Part shown: one piece after another, positions 34,415 through 41,724 of the stretch
Position numbering within the stretch: the first letter of the stretch is position 1
How the letters are laid out: each line of letters begins with the position of its first letter
NCBI GenBank assembly: GCA_002310235.1
Contig: DBYO01000051.1
Coordinates: 1-53,319, forward strand
Source of the DNA: Bacteroidales bacterium UBA1184
GTDB lineage: Bacteria > Bacteroidota > Bacteroidia > Bacteroidales > ML635J-15
DNA: 53,319 nucleotides
Direction: 5' to 3'
The notes under the pieces: generated by a model
Told to the model about the DNA's origin: nothing
The model's database searches: none
Seen by the model: only the letters and a program-made list of their open reading frames with translations
Position numbers and translations under genes: made by a program

Positions 34415-34877
34415 ATCTATTCAGTTCTTCAAACGCCTTTACCCTATCGAAAATCTCTACTCCGGTTGACGTATCATAACGTCCCATCACGAGATTGATA
34501 CCATTGGTGACAATGAAAAACGGAGCTTTCACCTCATAGTTGTAGTGCCATATCTGGTCGAAAACTTTCTGCGTGAGTTTTACTGTTGGGGCTTTACATT
34601 CAATCAACATCAGCGGATTTATCTCTCGATCGTAAACCAATGCATCGAAACGCAAACTGCGTTCGGCCACAGTAACCTGCCTTTCGAGAGCCACAAGCGC
34701 CTGCGGATAAGCGCAATCTTGTACAAGAAAACGCACAAGGTTCTGACGTACCCACTCTTCGGGAGTGCATACAACCCACTTCCTACGAGTTTCGTCAAAA
34801 ATCAAAGTCTTGTCCGCATCTGTTTTCATGCGAAATTCGTATGGAGGAAAACACAATATTGGGAAACCGGGAGTCAT
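34413..34877 (-). CDS. HSDR_N-type nuclease-fold protein
   Basis: A 154-residue protein resembling the N-terminal domain of type I restriction subunit HsdR. It shows IFDETRRKWVVCTPEEWVRQN followed by the PD-(D/E)xK core RFDALVYD (Asp) and LMLIECKAP (Glu-Cys-Lys), then VFDQIWHYNYEVKAPFFIVTNG. Stand-alone copies of this family are common in Bacteroidota; the role is unknown, perhaps DNA processing or restriction-like. There is no helicase domain nearby, so it is not a complete restriction enzyme. The start at 34877 is supported by the ATGA overlap with the stop of the preceding gene; a frame opening 27 bases upstream would extend further into that gene. Confidence 0.82.
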   Translation of the reverse strand: MTPGFPILCFPPYEFRMKTDADKTLIFDETRRKWVVCTPEEWVRQNLVRFLVQDCAYPQALVALERQVTVAERSLRFDALVYDREINPLMLIECKAPTVKLTQKVFDQIWHYNYEVKAPFFIVTNGINLVMGRYDTSTGVEIFDRVKAFEELNR

Positions 34878-35332
34878 TTCTTGTACATTATGAAGTCGGC
34901 ACAAACATCGCTACTTGTCTTAACCTCGGTCCACACATACACCTGACCATCACCAAGATTTCTATAATATATTGCCGACGGGGAATCGGCCTCCGGACAT
35001 TCAAACGCCCATACATCTTCACGCAGCATAGTGCCGATAAAATTTGCAACGAAATGTTTTCCTTCTTTCTCTGCCGACATCTTCAACACAACCTTGCCTC
35101 CTTCAACAGCCATAACCATTTGGTCGAAAACCACAATCTCGTTTCCAAACAAACGATATGTCTTTCCTTCAAGATGGTTGTCTGTGATTTTTGTCCACTC
35201 CTCGTACGAACTGCCCGATATTGCCGATTGGGAAGGAATCTCCCACTTGCCGACCAGCCATGTAGGAAACATCTGCGCCTGCACACAAAGCGACAACGCT
35301 AATAATACTATTGCTAAAAACGAGCTTTTCAC
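34874..35332 (-). CDS. Secreted DUF6265-like protein, GTG start
   Basis: A 152-residue protein with signal peptide VKSSFLAIVLLALSLCVQAQ, then a lipocalin-like small beta-barrel pattern: FPTWLVGKWEIPSQS, YEEWTKITDNHLEG, IYYRNLGDGQVYVW. This matches the DUF6265 type, whose function is unknown. A start at GTG 35332 is preferred. The open frame continues to an ATG at 35377, but the bases between hold the upstream gene's terminator hairpin (35345-35374) and a -7 element (35337-35344). Transcription would then begin almost at the start codon. It overlaps the HSDR_N gene by 4 bases, an odd pairing of a secreted and a cytoplasmic protein. Confidence 0.7.
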   Translation of the reverse strand: MKSSFLAIVLLALSLCVQAQMFPTWLVGKWEIPSQSAISGSSYEEWTKITDNHLEGKTYRLFGNEIVVFDQMVMAVEGGKVVLKMSAEKEGKHFVANFIGTMLREDVWAFECPEADSPSAIYYRNLGDGQVYVWTEVKTSSDVCADFIMYKK

Positions 35333-35336
35333 AACA

Positions 35337-35344
35337 CAAAAATA
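35337..35344 (-). promoter_or_regulatory. -7 element abutting the GTG start of the DUF6265-like gene
   Basis: Minus-strand TATTTTTG, a full TAnnTTTG match, ends 5 bases before the GTG at 35332. If used, the mRNA would be leaderless or nearly so. Confidence 0.5.
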
Positions 35345-35374
35345 AAAAAGCATCCCGAAATCGAGATGCTTTTT
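35345..35374 (-). terminator. Terminator of the metacaspase gene
   Basis: The minus strand reads AAAAAGCATC, then TCGATTTCGG, then GATGCTTTTTT. It is a 10-bp A/T-flanked stem with a T run, beginning 20 bases after the stop at 35394. Confidence 0.75.
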
Positions 35375-35393
35375 CATAACTTATTATCAACAA

Positions 35394-37427
35394 TTATTCT
35401 TCGTCTTCCATGATCTTGAAGGTGTACTCGTAAGTACCCATCTTGTCATCCTGCTTCTTTGCGCTTACTGTTGCTGCACCACGGGTATTTACGCCCGAGT
35501 TGCCAATGCCGAGTGCGCTTTCGAAGATGTTCGACGAATCACCTCTCGAAGAACTACCGTGCTGCATGATTGTAGCAGACAGGTTGAAAGGCTTGTCGGT
35601 AGCAATAACCTTGAAAACTTCGTTTCCGTATGGCGGGCCAAACATTACGATTGTGTTCTTAAGGATTGCCGATTCACCAGGTTCGAGGTAGTATTCACGG
35701 CCATCGCTGTCGTTTACGGTAGGGATAATCGGGTTGATGAAACCATCGGGCTGAATATCGATGATATTGAAGAAAGCCTTCTTGGTACCATTGTTTGTAA
35801 CCTTGATTACTGCCATGTTCTCAGCGGTGAAACCAGGAACTTCGTTTACGATGAACTTTTCCTTGTCAAGGTATTCGGTGATTTCAAATGTTCCGTCGTC
35901 GTAGATGTCAGCTTCGACAGGAAGGAGTTCCATAACGATGTTGAAACGTTCGTCAGAGAAATCCAATGCCTTGATAATCTTACCCTGTGCGAAGTTATTC
36001 AAAGTTGACATAACATCCGATTCGAGAGCAGATTCATCAATATTCGAAATCTTATGCAATTCCTTGTTGTACAATGCATTGTTTACCGAGATAACCTTTG
36101 CACCACGGGTACGTCCGTAATTCAATGTAATTTCGGGAGCATCGGTGGTAAGTTCAGCAAAGCTCGAGTGTGAAATTTCGTTGTCAAGAGCTTTCTTCAA
36201 TGCCGGATCCATTTCTGGGTCAACGCTGACCTTAATCTTCTGATCGGTGAAAGTTCTTGCCTTTACGAATACCCATGCATCCTGAGCAGTTTTGAACTTA
36301 GTCTTGGTATCGAGAGCGACACGCGACTTGAAGTTTTCTGCACTAACAACGCGACCAGTTGTAATAACTGGGGTTCCTTCGTCGAGGCGTGAAGTACCGG
36401 GAGCAACAAATGCAACAGTAGTTCCTGGATTTACACCTACAAGACGACCGGCATTGATTGTGATGATAGAATCGTTCTTTACCGATGTCATGTTGAAGTA
36501 TTCAGCCTGAGTTGTGAAGTCGCCACCGAAAACAGTGTAGTCAACATCACCTTCGATTGCTGGATTCTGGAAAGGAGCCTTAGCTGCCATTTCAGCCATA
36601 ATCCTTGCAAATACCTGACGGTAGGTGTCGCCTTCCTTCATCTGTGAGAACGACTTATACAAGCAGTACGACAAAGAACCAACCGAATTGTTTTCATCGT
36701 CGAATGTTTCGTAGTTCAATTCGTTTGCGCTAGCGCCCGAGAAAACAACGTACTTAGCGAGGTTGTTTACATCAACTGCACCACGCGAGCTAGTTGCGCC
36801 CATACCCATACCAACCTTACCGTCGGTCTTAGGAGCACCGCTCGGAGCATGCCAACCAGCGGGAACCAAAGCAGGAGCGCCACCTCTTACCTTTGCAGCA
36901 CCACGAGTACCAGTACCCGAGTGGCAGGAGTCGAGGAAAAGAAGGATATGACCGTCCTTGCCCAACTTTATACGGAACTTCTCAACTACAGCGCCGAGCT
37001 CGTCATCCCTGAAATGGAGGCTACCATCGTAACCTTCAGTCATTTTCATAGGAGCGTCGTAGCAAACGAGGCATTCGTCGAGTCCATCGATTTCGTCGCC
37101 GTTGTCGTCGAAAATCTGATGTCCGTGACCGCTATAATGTATAACGACCTCATCGCCTTCCGAAACCTTAGCAAGGAGTTCGTTGAAAGCGTTGACCATA
37201 CCAGCCTTGGTTGCCTGTTCGTCCTTCAAGTACATGATATCCTCTTCCTTGAAACCGAGACCTACAAGGGTCTTCTGGATCAGAGGAACATCGTGGTCGG
37301 CACTGATAGGATACCAGCCGGTCTTGTTCTGGTCGTAGTTACCTACTGCAATAATCAACGCATACTTGTGAGCATTTGCGCAAACTGCAGCAAGTACCAA
37401 TGCCAATATTATAACTATCTTTCTCAT
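35394..37427 (-). CDS. Exported caspase-family (C14) peptidase with DUF4384-like C-terminal region
   Basis: A 677-residue exported protein with signal peptide MRKIVIILALVLAAVCANA. The caspase p20 fold follows: YALIIAVGNYDQN, HYSGHGHQ with catalytic His101, and LLFLDSCHSGT with catalytic Cys168. Residues 170-220 form a loop with the RGA/RGG words TGTRGAA (Arg175), VRGG (Arg181) and SSRGAVD (Arg215), then the p10-like VVFSGASANELNYE. The C-terminal half has a DUF4384-like domain (NIIDIQPDGFINPIIPT, YYLEPGESAIL, MFGPPYGNEVFKVIATD). Near the end are SSRGDSS (Arg628) and NTRGAAT (Arg649), then an acidic tail. Metacaspases cut after Arg or Lys, so these may be self-cleavage sites. The upstream gene encodes a small secreted protein with the same words, but a terminator separates the two. 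Confidence 0.85.
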   Translation of the reverse strand: MRKIVIILALVLAAVCANAHKYALIIAVGNYDQNKTGWYPISADHDVPLIQKTLVGLGFKEEDIMYLKDEQATKAGMVNAFNELLAKVSEGDEVVIHYSGHGHQIFDDNGDEIDGLDECLVCYDAPMKMTEGYDGSLHFRDDELGAVVEKFRIKLGKDGHILLFLDSCHSGTGTRGAAKVRGGAPALVPAGWHAPSGAPKTDGKVGMGMGATSSRGAVDVNNLAKYVVFSGASANELNYETFDDENNSVGSLSYCLYKSFSQMKEGDTYRQVFARIMAEMAAKAPFQNPAIEGDVDYTVFGGDFTTQAEYFNMTSVKNDSIITINAGRLVGVNPGTTVAFVAPGTSRLDEGTPVITTGRVVSAENFKSRVALDTKTKFKTAQDAWVFVKARTFTDQKIKVSVDPEMDPALKKALDNEISHSSFAELTTDAPEITLNYGRTRGAKVISVNNALYNKELHKISNIDESALESDVMSTLNNFAQGKIIKALDFSDERFNIVMELLPVEADIYDDGTFEITEYLDKEKFIVNEVPGFTAENMAVIKVTNNGTKKAFFNIIDIQPDGFINPIIPTVNDSDGREYYLEPGESAILKNTIVMFGPPYGNEVFKVIATDKPFNLSATIMQHGSSSRGDSSNIFESALGIGNSGVNTRGAATVSAKKQDDKMGTYEYTFKIMEDEE

Positions 37428-37448
37428 ATTCTCTAAATTAAATTTAAA

Positions 37449-37477
37449 AAAATGATGAGCACTAGGCTCATCATTTT
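37449..37477 (-). terminator. Terminator after the small secreted protein gene
   Basis: AAAATGATGAGC (37449-37460), loop of 5, GCTCATCATTTT (37466-37477) make a perfect 12-bp stem. It lies 17 bases after the stop at 37494 and 22 bases before the metacaspase start, so it may attenuate rather than end transcription into the peptidase gene. Confidence 0.8.
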
Positions 37478-37493
37478 ACCTTATAAACAATTT

Positions 37494-37889
37494 TTATTCG
37501 TCTTCTTCTGGAACCTGCAGAACAAACTGTTCATTGCATTCTCCGCTTGACTGCCACTGGTAACTTTCGCCCATTGTACGGCAGTAAACTTCGTTGAAAC
37601 CTTCTGGGAGAATGAGCTGTGAGTTTTCCCAAGGATTCAATCTTCCCTTGTAGTTCTTGTCAACCCAAATGTCAACATAGTAACCTGTCCAGTTGTCGAG
37701 CTTTACTACGCAACCACCTCTTGAGAGAACTGGTCTTTCGATTGCGTTGTCACCCTGTGGAACAACATATTCAGACTGTGCACCTCTTGACTTTACAACT
37801 CTAGTTGCTGTTAAGATTTCCTGTGCTGAAACCTGGCTTGCGAAGAAGAACGCTACCATAACCATCAAAAATGTAACTTTTGCTTTCAT
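37494..37889 (-). CDS. Small secreted protein upstream of the metacaspase gene
   Basis: A 131-residue protein that I do not recognise. The signal peptide MKAKVTFLMVMVAFFFASQVSAQ defines the start at 37889. The mature protein has ATRVVKSRGAQSEYVVPQGD, VLSRGGCVVKLDNWTGYYVD, IWVDKNYKGRLNPWENSQL, FNEVYCRTMGESYQWQSSGEC, and an acidic end, VPEEDE. It contains three cysteines and a compact beta-rich pattern. Two features link it to the metacaspase encoded directly downstream: the words SRGA (Arg35) and SRGG (Arg57), and an acidic C-terminal tail. It may be a substrate, inhibitor or chaperone of that peptidase; this is inference from position and motif only. Confidence 0.75.
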   Translation of the reverse strand: MKAKVTFLMVMVAFFFASQVSAQEILTATRVVKSRGAQSEYVVPQGDNAIERPVLSRGGCVVKLDNWTGYYVDIWVDKNYKGRLNPWENSQLILPEGFNEVYCRTMGESYQWQSSGECNEQFVLQVPEEDE

Positions 37890-37913
37890 GACTTTAAATT
37901 TTTTATTTAACAA

Positions 37914-38190
37914 TAATTTTATTTTAATTTCACGTTTTATTCACATTCAAAATTCGTGCCAAAGAGCATCTGGCGAAGAATTATTTTTTCATCACCGCCT
38001 TAATATACAACAAAGTTCGTGCCAAAGATAGATTTAATGACTCAAAAATTTAAAATTTAATGATTTTTTCTGGACCCAATTTTTCTGGTATGCCCTACCA
38101 CCAGCAGCACTAAATCCGTCAAGACATTTTATGGGCTTACTGACGGAGGACAACACCCCTAATGCCACCAACACAGTGCAAAACAAAACA
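37914..38190. other. Gene-free stretch with a 13-bp direct repeat
   Basis: No gene is supported. TTCGTGCCAAAGA occurs at 37953-37965 and again at 38017-38029, 64 bases apart. The second copy is followed by TA, so on the minus strand it carries the -7 element of the small secreted protein gene. The leader of that gene would be about 130 bases and would contain the first copy. Confidence 0.45.
38024..38031 (-). promoter_or_regulatory. -7 element for the small secreted protein gene
   Basis: Minus-strand TATCTTTG, a full consensus -7 element, lies 135 bases before the ATG at 37889. No -33 element is seen at 19 bases. Confidence 0.5.
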
Positions 38191-38191
38191 C

Positions 38192-38220
38192 AAAAAAAGA
38201 TGTCCACCGAAGTGGACACC
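38192..38220 (-). terminator. Terminator of the transketolase-subunit gene
   Basis: The minus strand reads GGTGTCCAC, loop TTCG, GTGGACATC, then seven T. It lies 33 bases after the stop at 38253. Confidence 0.85.
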
Positions 38221-38252
38221 TATATATTATATATCAAAACTATATTGTGTGA

Positions 38253-39206
38253 TTATTTACGAGCGATAACCTTCTTTACAGCCTTTACAATGTTATCAGC
38301 ATCGAGACCGTACTTCTTCATCAACTCAGCAGGAGTTCCGCTTTCGCCAAACGAATCGCGGACAGCAACAGCTTCCATCGGAACAGGATTGTTCATTGCC
38401 ATAACCTGAGCGACAGTATCAAACAAACCACCGTTGAGTTCGTGTTCCTCGGCAGTTACTATCGCCTTTGTCTTTGCAACCGACTTCAATACTGTTTCGG
38501 CATCAAAAGGTTTAATTGTATGAATATTGTAAACATCAGCCTTAATGCCTTCGGCAAGAAGTTCCTCAGCAGCGGTTATAGCTTCCCATACAAGATGACC
38601 GCAAGCGAGAATTGTAACATCAGAACCTTCATACAACTGCTGTGCCTTACCGATTTCGAAAACCTGGTCGGGATCGGTGAAATTAGGAACTGCAGGACGA
38701 CCGAAACGCAGATAAACCGGTCCATCATACTTTGCAGCAGCGATTGTTGCTGCCTTGGTCTGGTTGTAGTCGCACGGACAAATAACCGTCATGTTGGGGA
38801 GCATCTTCATAAGACCTATGTCTTCGAGAATTTGATGGGTAGCACCATCTTCTCCCAAAGTAATACCAGCATGCGAAGCACAAATCTTCACGTTCTTGTT
38901 GGAATAAGCCACGCTTTGACGAATCTGGTCATATACGCGGCCTGTTGCAAAGCCTGCGAATGTTCCGCAGAACGGAATCATACCACCTATTGTCAAACCT
39001 GCCGAAACGCCAATCATATTGGCTTCGGCTATACCCGCCTGGAAGAAACGCTGAGGAAATTCCTTCTGGAAATCGCCCATTTTCAACGAACCAGTAAGGT
39101 CTGCGCACAATGCAACAACCTTATCATTCTGTCTGCCAGCTTCCAATAAGCCAGCTCCGAAACCCGAACGGGTATCCTTTTTCTCTGTGTAAGAATATTT
39201 TGCCAT
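38253..39206 (-). CDS. Transketolase C-terminal subunit (split transketolase family)
   Basis: A 317-residue protein matching the pyrimidine-binding and C-terminal domains of transketolase. These normally pair with a separate N-terminal subunit that binds the diphosphate of thiamine diphosphate. The catalytic glutamate is in FQAGIAEANMIGVSAGL (Glu61). Other landmarks are THQILEDIGLMKMLPNMTVICP, GPVYLRFGRP, and the C-terminal domain with NIHTIKPFD and AEEHELNGGLF. In split systems the N-terminal subunit gene usually lies directly upstream. Here only 340 bases of repeats and then a divergent gene are upstream, and downstream is a terminator, so the partner must be elsewhere. Pentose phosphate carbon shuffling is the likely role; a DXS-like activity is less likely. 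Confidence 0.88.
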   Translation of the reverse strand: MAKYSYTEKKDTRSGFGAGLLEAGRQNDKVVALCADLTGSLKMGDFQKEFPQRFFQAGIAEANMIGVSAGLTIGGMIPFCGTFAGFATGRVYDQIRQSVAYSNKNVKICASHAGITLGEDGATHQILEDIGLMKMLPNMTVICPCDYNQTKAATIAAAKYDGPVYLRFGRPAVPNFTDPDQVFEIGKAQQLYEGSDVTILACGHLVWEAITAAEELLAEGIKADVYNIHTIKPFDAETVLKSVAKTKAIVTAEEHELNGGLFDTVAQVMAMNNPVPMEAVAVRDSFGESGTPAELMKKYGLDADNIVKAVKKVIARK

Positions 39207-39500
39207 TTTGAAATACTATCTAAAAAACTGCACAAATTTACAACTAATCTTTCAGTCGGAGAAAAGTTTTTCGACCTAATTTAAAGTTTCTATGGCTGTG
39301 CCGTTTCTAAGTTTCAGGTTTCTAAGTTTCAGGTTTTAAGTTTGGCTTACTTTTAGTCTTCTGGCCTTTCAGACTAATTGCCTTACGGTCTAACGGTCTG
39401 GCTGGCAGTCAGGCTGGTCTTCTGCTAGACAGTTAGCCTTCTAGCCTTTTCGCCCAATAAATATTAAACATCAATTGTCAACATTTCTCGGACGGTTAAG
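39207..39500. other. Gene-free divergent region with low-complexity words
   Basis: After the transketolase -7 element the stretch 39285-39350 repeats GTTTCTAAGTTTCAGGTTTCTAAGTTTCAG. The stretch 39355-39440 is made of related words such as CTTCTGGCC, CTTCTAGCC, GGTCTAACGGTCTGGCTGGCAG and CAGTTAGCC. No hairpin terminator, RNA or conserved frame is seen. Confidence 0.5.
39233..39240 (-). promoter_or_regulatory. -7 element of the transketolase-subunit gene
   Basis: Minus-strand TAAATTTG matches TAnnTTTG, 26 bases before the start codon. Confidence 0.5.
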
Positions 39501-39522
39501 ATGTGATCTTAAAAATTTTACC

Positions 39523-39530
39523 TATGTTTG
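39523..39530 (+). promoter_or_regulatory. -7 element of the lipoprotein-glycosyltransferase operon
   Basis: TATGTTTG matches TAnnTTTG, 19 bases before the ATG at 39550. No -33 element is apparent. Confidence 0.55.
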
Positions 39531-39549
39531 CAGAAAATTTTGAACAGAA

Positions 39550-40092
39550 ATGAAAAACGTATTCATATCATTAGCATTTGCAACATTGATGATTGCAACT
39601 TTTTCGTGCCAACCAGCAAAGGATGACTTCGAAGCTCGCGAAGAAAAGTTATCGAAAGAAGTTGACAAGATAAACGTACAGTCGATATACAGGGACATCA
39701 TGATGCTGTACTTCGACATCATCGAAGATGTTTACAACCAAGGCAAAGAAGACGGAAACTACGACCTTAAGCGTCTCGAGGATTTCGAAAACGGAATAGT
39801 AAAGGATTTCAACGACAAGTTGGATTTCAACAGCAAGGATTTCTGGGAAGAATTGGACGACAAATACGACGAATCGCTTTGGGAACGCATGGAAACCCTG
39901 CGTCCCATGATGGAAGAAATGATGGGCGAAGAATACATAGACGACGAACCCGAAGCACCGCAAATGCTCCCCGACAGCTCGTTTGTAATCGGCAACGACA
40001 CCATCAAGGAACTCGAAAACGGTGACATTATATTCAACCGCGACACCCTAACCTACGAACAATTCATGCAGAGAATAGGAGCCGATGAATAG
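39550..40092 (+). CDS. Small acidic lipoprotein of unknown function
   Basis: A 180-residue lipoprotein with signal peptide MKNVFISLAFATLMIATFSC and Cys20 in the lipobox. The mature part is highly acidic and predicted helical: DDFEAREEKLSKEVDKINV, YFDIIEDVYNQGKEDGNYDL, WEELDDKYDESLWERMETL, MMEEMMGEEYIDDEPEAPQ. I do not recognise a family. It overlaps the next lipoprotein gene by 8 bases, and the pair is followed by a glycosyltransferase with a 4-base overlap, so the three products may act together at the envelope. Confidence 0.75.
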   Translation: MKNVFISLAFATLMIATFSCQPAKDDFEAREEKLSKEVDKINVQSIYRDIMMLYFDIIEDVYNQGKEDGNYDLKRLEDFENGIVKDFNDKLDFNSKDFWEELDDKYDESLWERMETLRPMMEEMMGEEYIDDEPEAPQMLPDSSFVIGNDTIKELENGDIIFNRDTLTYEQFMQRIGADE

Positions 40093-40624
40093 GATAATAC
40101 CATATATTATCTTAGCAATAACAGCCATAGCGTTTGGGTCGTGCGACAAGGACTCCGACAAAAAGAGCACGCTCGAACTCAACGAGTACGAATCGGACTA
40201 TGGAGAACTGGCCGAAAAGTATGCAACAATGGAATTCAGCAACTGCCAGGAAGCCATTGAAGCTGGCAACGAAATTGCATCGGTTTTCTACGCCACAGCC
40301 GACAAGGCTTTCAAAGAAAATGATGCCAAGGCAAAATCGGACATTGAACTCTTCGACGACCTTTTCATCTCTTTCGACTTGGCTACAGAATCTATGCATT
40401 CAACCTGTCCCGAAGAATTCAGCAAGTGGGAAAAAGACAACCGCAAAAAAATTGACGCAATAAAGCACAAACGCGACAAACTATATTCGGGCCACGAAAA
40501 CGACACGACATGGACAGAGGACGTTTCGTCGGAAATAGAAGCCGTCAACGTACAGGTGGAGCAACTCATGATGGACATTCAGAAATTTGAAGAAGAAGAT
40601 CTCGAAACCGACTCAATGCGATGA
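40085..40624 (+). CDS. Small lipoprotein with helical, charged mature part
   Basis: A 179-residue lipoprotein with signal peptide MNRIIPYIILAITAIAFGSC and Cys20 in the lipobox. The mature protein is rich in Lys, Glu and Asp and probably forms a helical bundle or coiled coil (DYGELAEKYATMEFSNCQEA, WEKDNRKKIDAIKHKRDKL, SSEIEAVNVQVEQLMMDIQK). The family is unknown. Its composition resembles the upstream lipoprotein, but there is no clear sequence homology between them by eye. It is translationally coupled on both sides, with overlaps of 8 bases upstream and 4 downstream. Confidence 0.75.
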   Translation: MNRIIPYIILAITAIAFGSCDKDSDKKSTLELNEYESDYGELAEKYATMEFSNCQEAIEAGNEIASVFYATADKAFKENDAKAKSDIELFDDLFISFDLATESMHSTCPEEFSKWEKDNRKKIDAIKHKRDKLYSGHENDTTWTEDVSSEIEAVNVQVEQLMMDIQKFEEEDLETDSMR

Positions 40625-41517
40625 TAAGCATCTGCATTCCCACATATAATTATAATGTCAAAAAACTTGTAGCCGACCTATCTCAGCAATGCAAGACTGC
40701 GGCTGTCGATTTCGAAATAATTGTACTCGAAGATGGTTCTGACGAGAAGCACGTCGCAGAAAACAAATCTATTGAAAATATTGCTGGAGCAAAGCACATC
40801 GTCAACAGCGAAAATTTCGGCCGCAGCATCACACGCAACACTTTGGCCGACATGGCAAAAGGTGACAAGCTCATATTCATCGATTGCGATTCCGAAATTC
40901 CCGACAGTCAGTACATTACACGCTATATTGAACACCGCGACTACGATGTCGTCTGTGGTGGAACCACCTACAAGAAAACCCAGTATTCTCCCGAGATATC
41001 GCTACGTTACACATTCGGAACAAAAGTAGAAGAGACTCCCGCCTCGCAGCGCAACCAAGCCCCCTACTCCGCCTTCACTACCAACAACATGATGGTGTCG
41101 AAGAAGATATTCGAGAAAATCCGTTTCTGCAAATCGCTCCGTAAGTACGGACACGAGGACAGCCTTTTCGGCTTCGACCTACAAAAAAATAATATTGCCA
41201 TCCTCCACATCGATAATCCTGTGATACACATAGGCATAGAATCAAACGAAATATTCTTGGCAAAGACTAGGGCGGGAATTGAAAACCTTGTAGCAATGAG
41301 GCATATGCAAGAAGTAAGTCCTGACTTTTTCAACCACATCCGCCTATACCGTCATTATGCCAAATTGAAAAAAATGTGCCTGCTGTGGACAGTGAAACTT
41401 ACCTACACAATTTGGAACAAGGCAATCGAACGGCACTTGCAAAGATCAAAACGCCCTAAACTCCTGATATTCAATCTATATAAAATAGGATATCTTTGCA
41501 GAATAATAAGCAATTAA
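40621..41517 (+). CDS. Family 2 glycosyltransferase
   Basis: A 298-residue GT2 (GT-A fold) enzyme that transfers a sugar from a nucleotide-sugar donor. The start MISICIPTYNYNVKKLV is typical; the first acidic pocket is in IIVLEDGSDE (~residues 34-43), and the DxD-like metal site is KLIFIDCDSEIPDSQ (~80-94). RKYGHEDSLFGFDL has the ED motif of the catalytic base. It belongs to the type with a basic C-terminal part (ERHLQRSKRPKLL), which may associate with the membrane. The acceptor is unknown. It starts inside the stop of the lipoprotein gene (ATGA). No other polysaccharide genes are nearby. Confidence 0.9.
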   Translation: MISICIPTYNYNVKKLVADLSQQCKTAAVDFEIIVLEDGSDEKHVAENKSIENIAGAKHIVNSENFGRSITRNTLADMAKGDKLIFIDCDSEIPDSQYITRYIEHRDYDVVCGGTTYKKTQYSPEISLRYTFGTKVEETPASQRNQAPYSAFTTNNMMVSKKIFEKIRFCKSLRKYGHEDSLFGFDLQKNNIAILHIDNPVIHIGIESNEIFLAKTRAGIENLVAMRHMQEVSPDFFNHIRLYRHYAKLKKMCLLWTVKLTYTIWNKAIERHLQRSKRPKLLIFNLYKIGYLCRIISN

Positions 41518-41648
41518 TCTTTTAGTTATTGAATATATTACAAAAGTTGTACACAAGGTTCCCCAAAGGCATACTTCATACAACTTATCTGATTATCAAC
41601 AGATAACAAGTTTTAACAAAATTTTCATTCCTCACTCAAGAAAATTCA

Positions 41649-41656
41649 TATCTTTG
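41649..41656 (+). promoter_or_regulatory. -7 element of the C25 peptidase gene
   Basis: TATCTTTG, a full match, lies 69 bases before the ATG at 41725. The flanking bases ATATCTTTGCAAG are typical of Bacteroidales promoters. The rest of 41518-41724 holds nothing else. Confidence 0.6.
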
Positions 41657-41724
41657 CAAGTTGTTTTTGACATTATCATTTTTAATGTCCATTTATTATT
41701 AATAAAAATAAAAAAAATTACATA

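Noticed and set aside
34413..34877. A type I restriction-modification locus
   Set aside because: Only the HsdR N-terminal-like nuclease fold is present; there is no helicase part, no HsdM and no HsdS.
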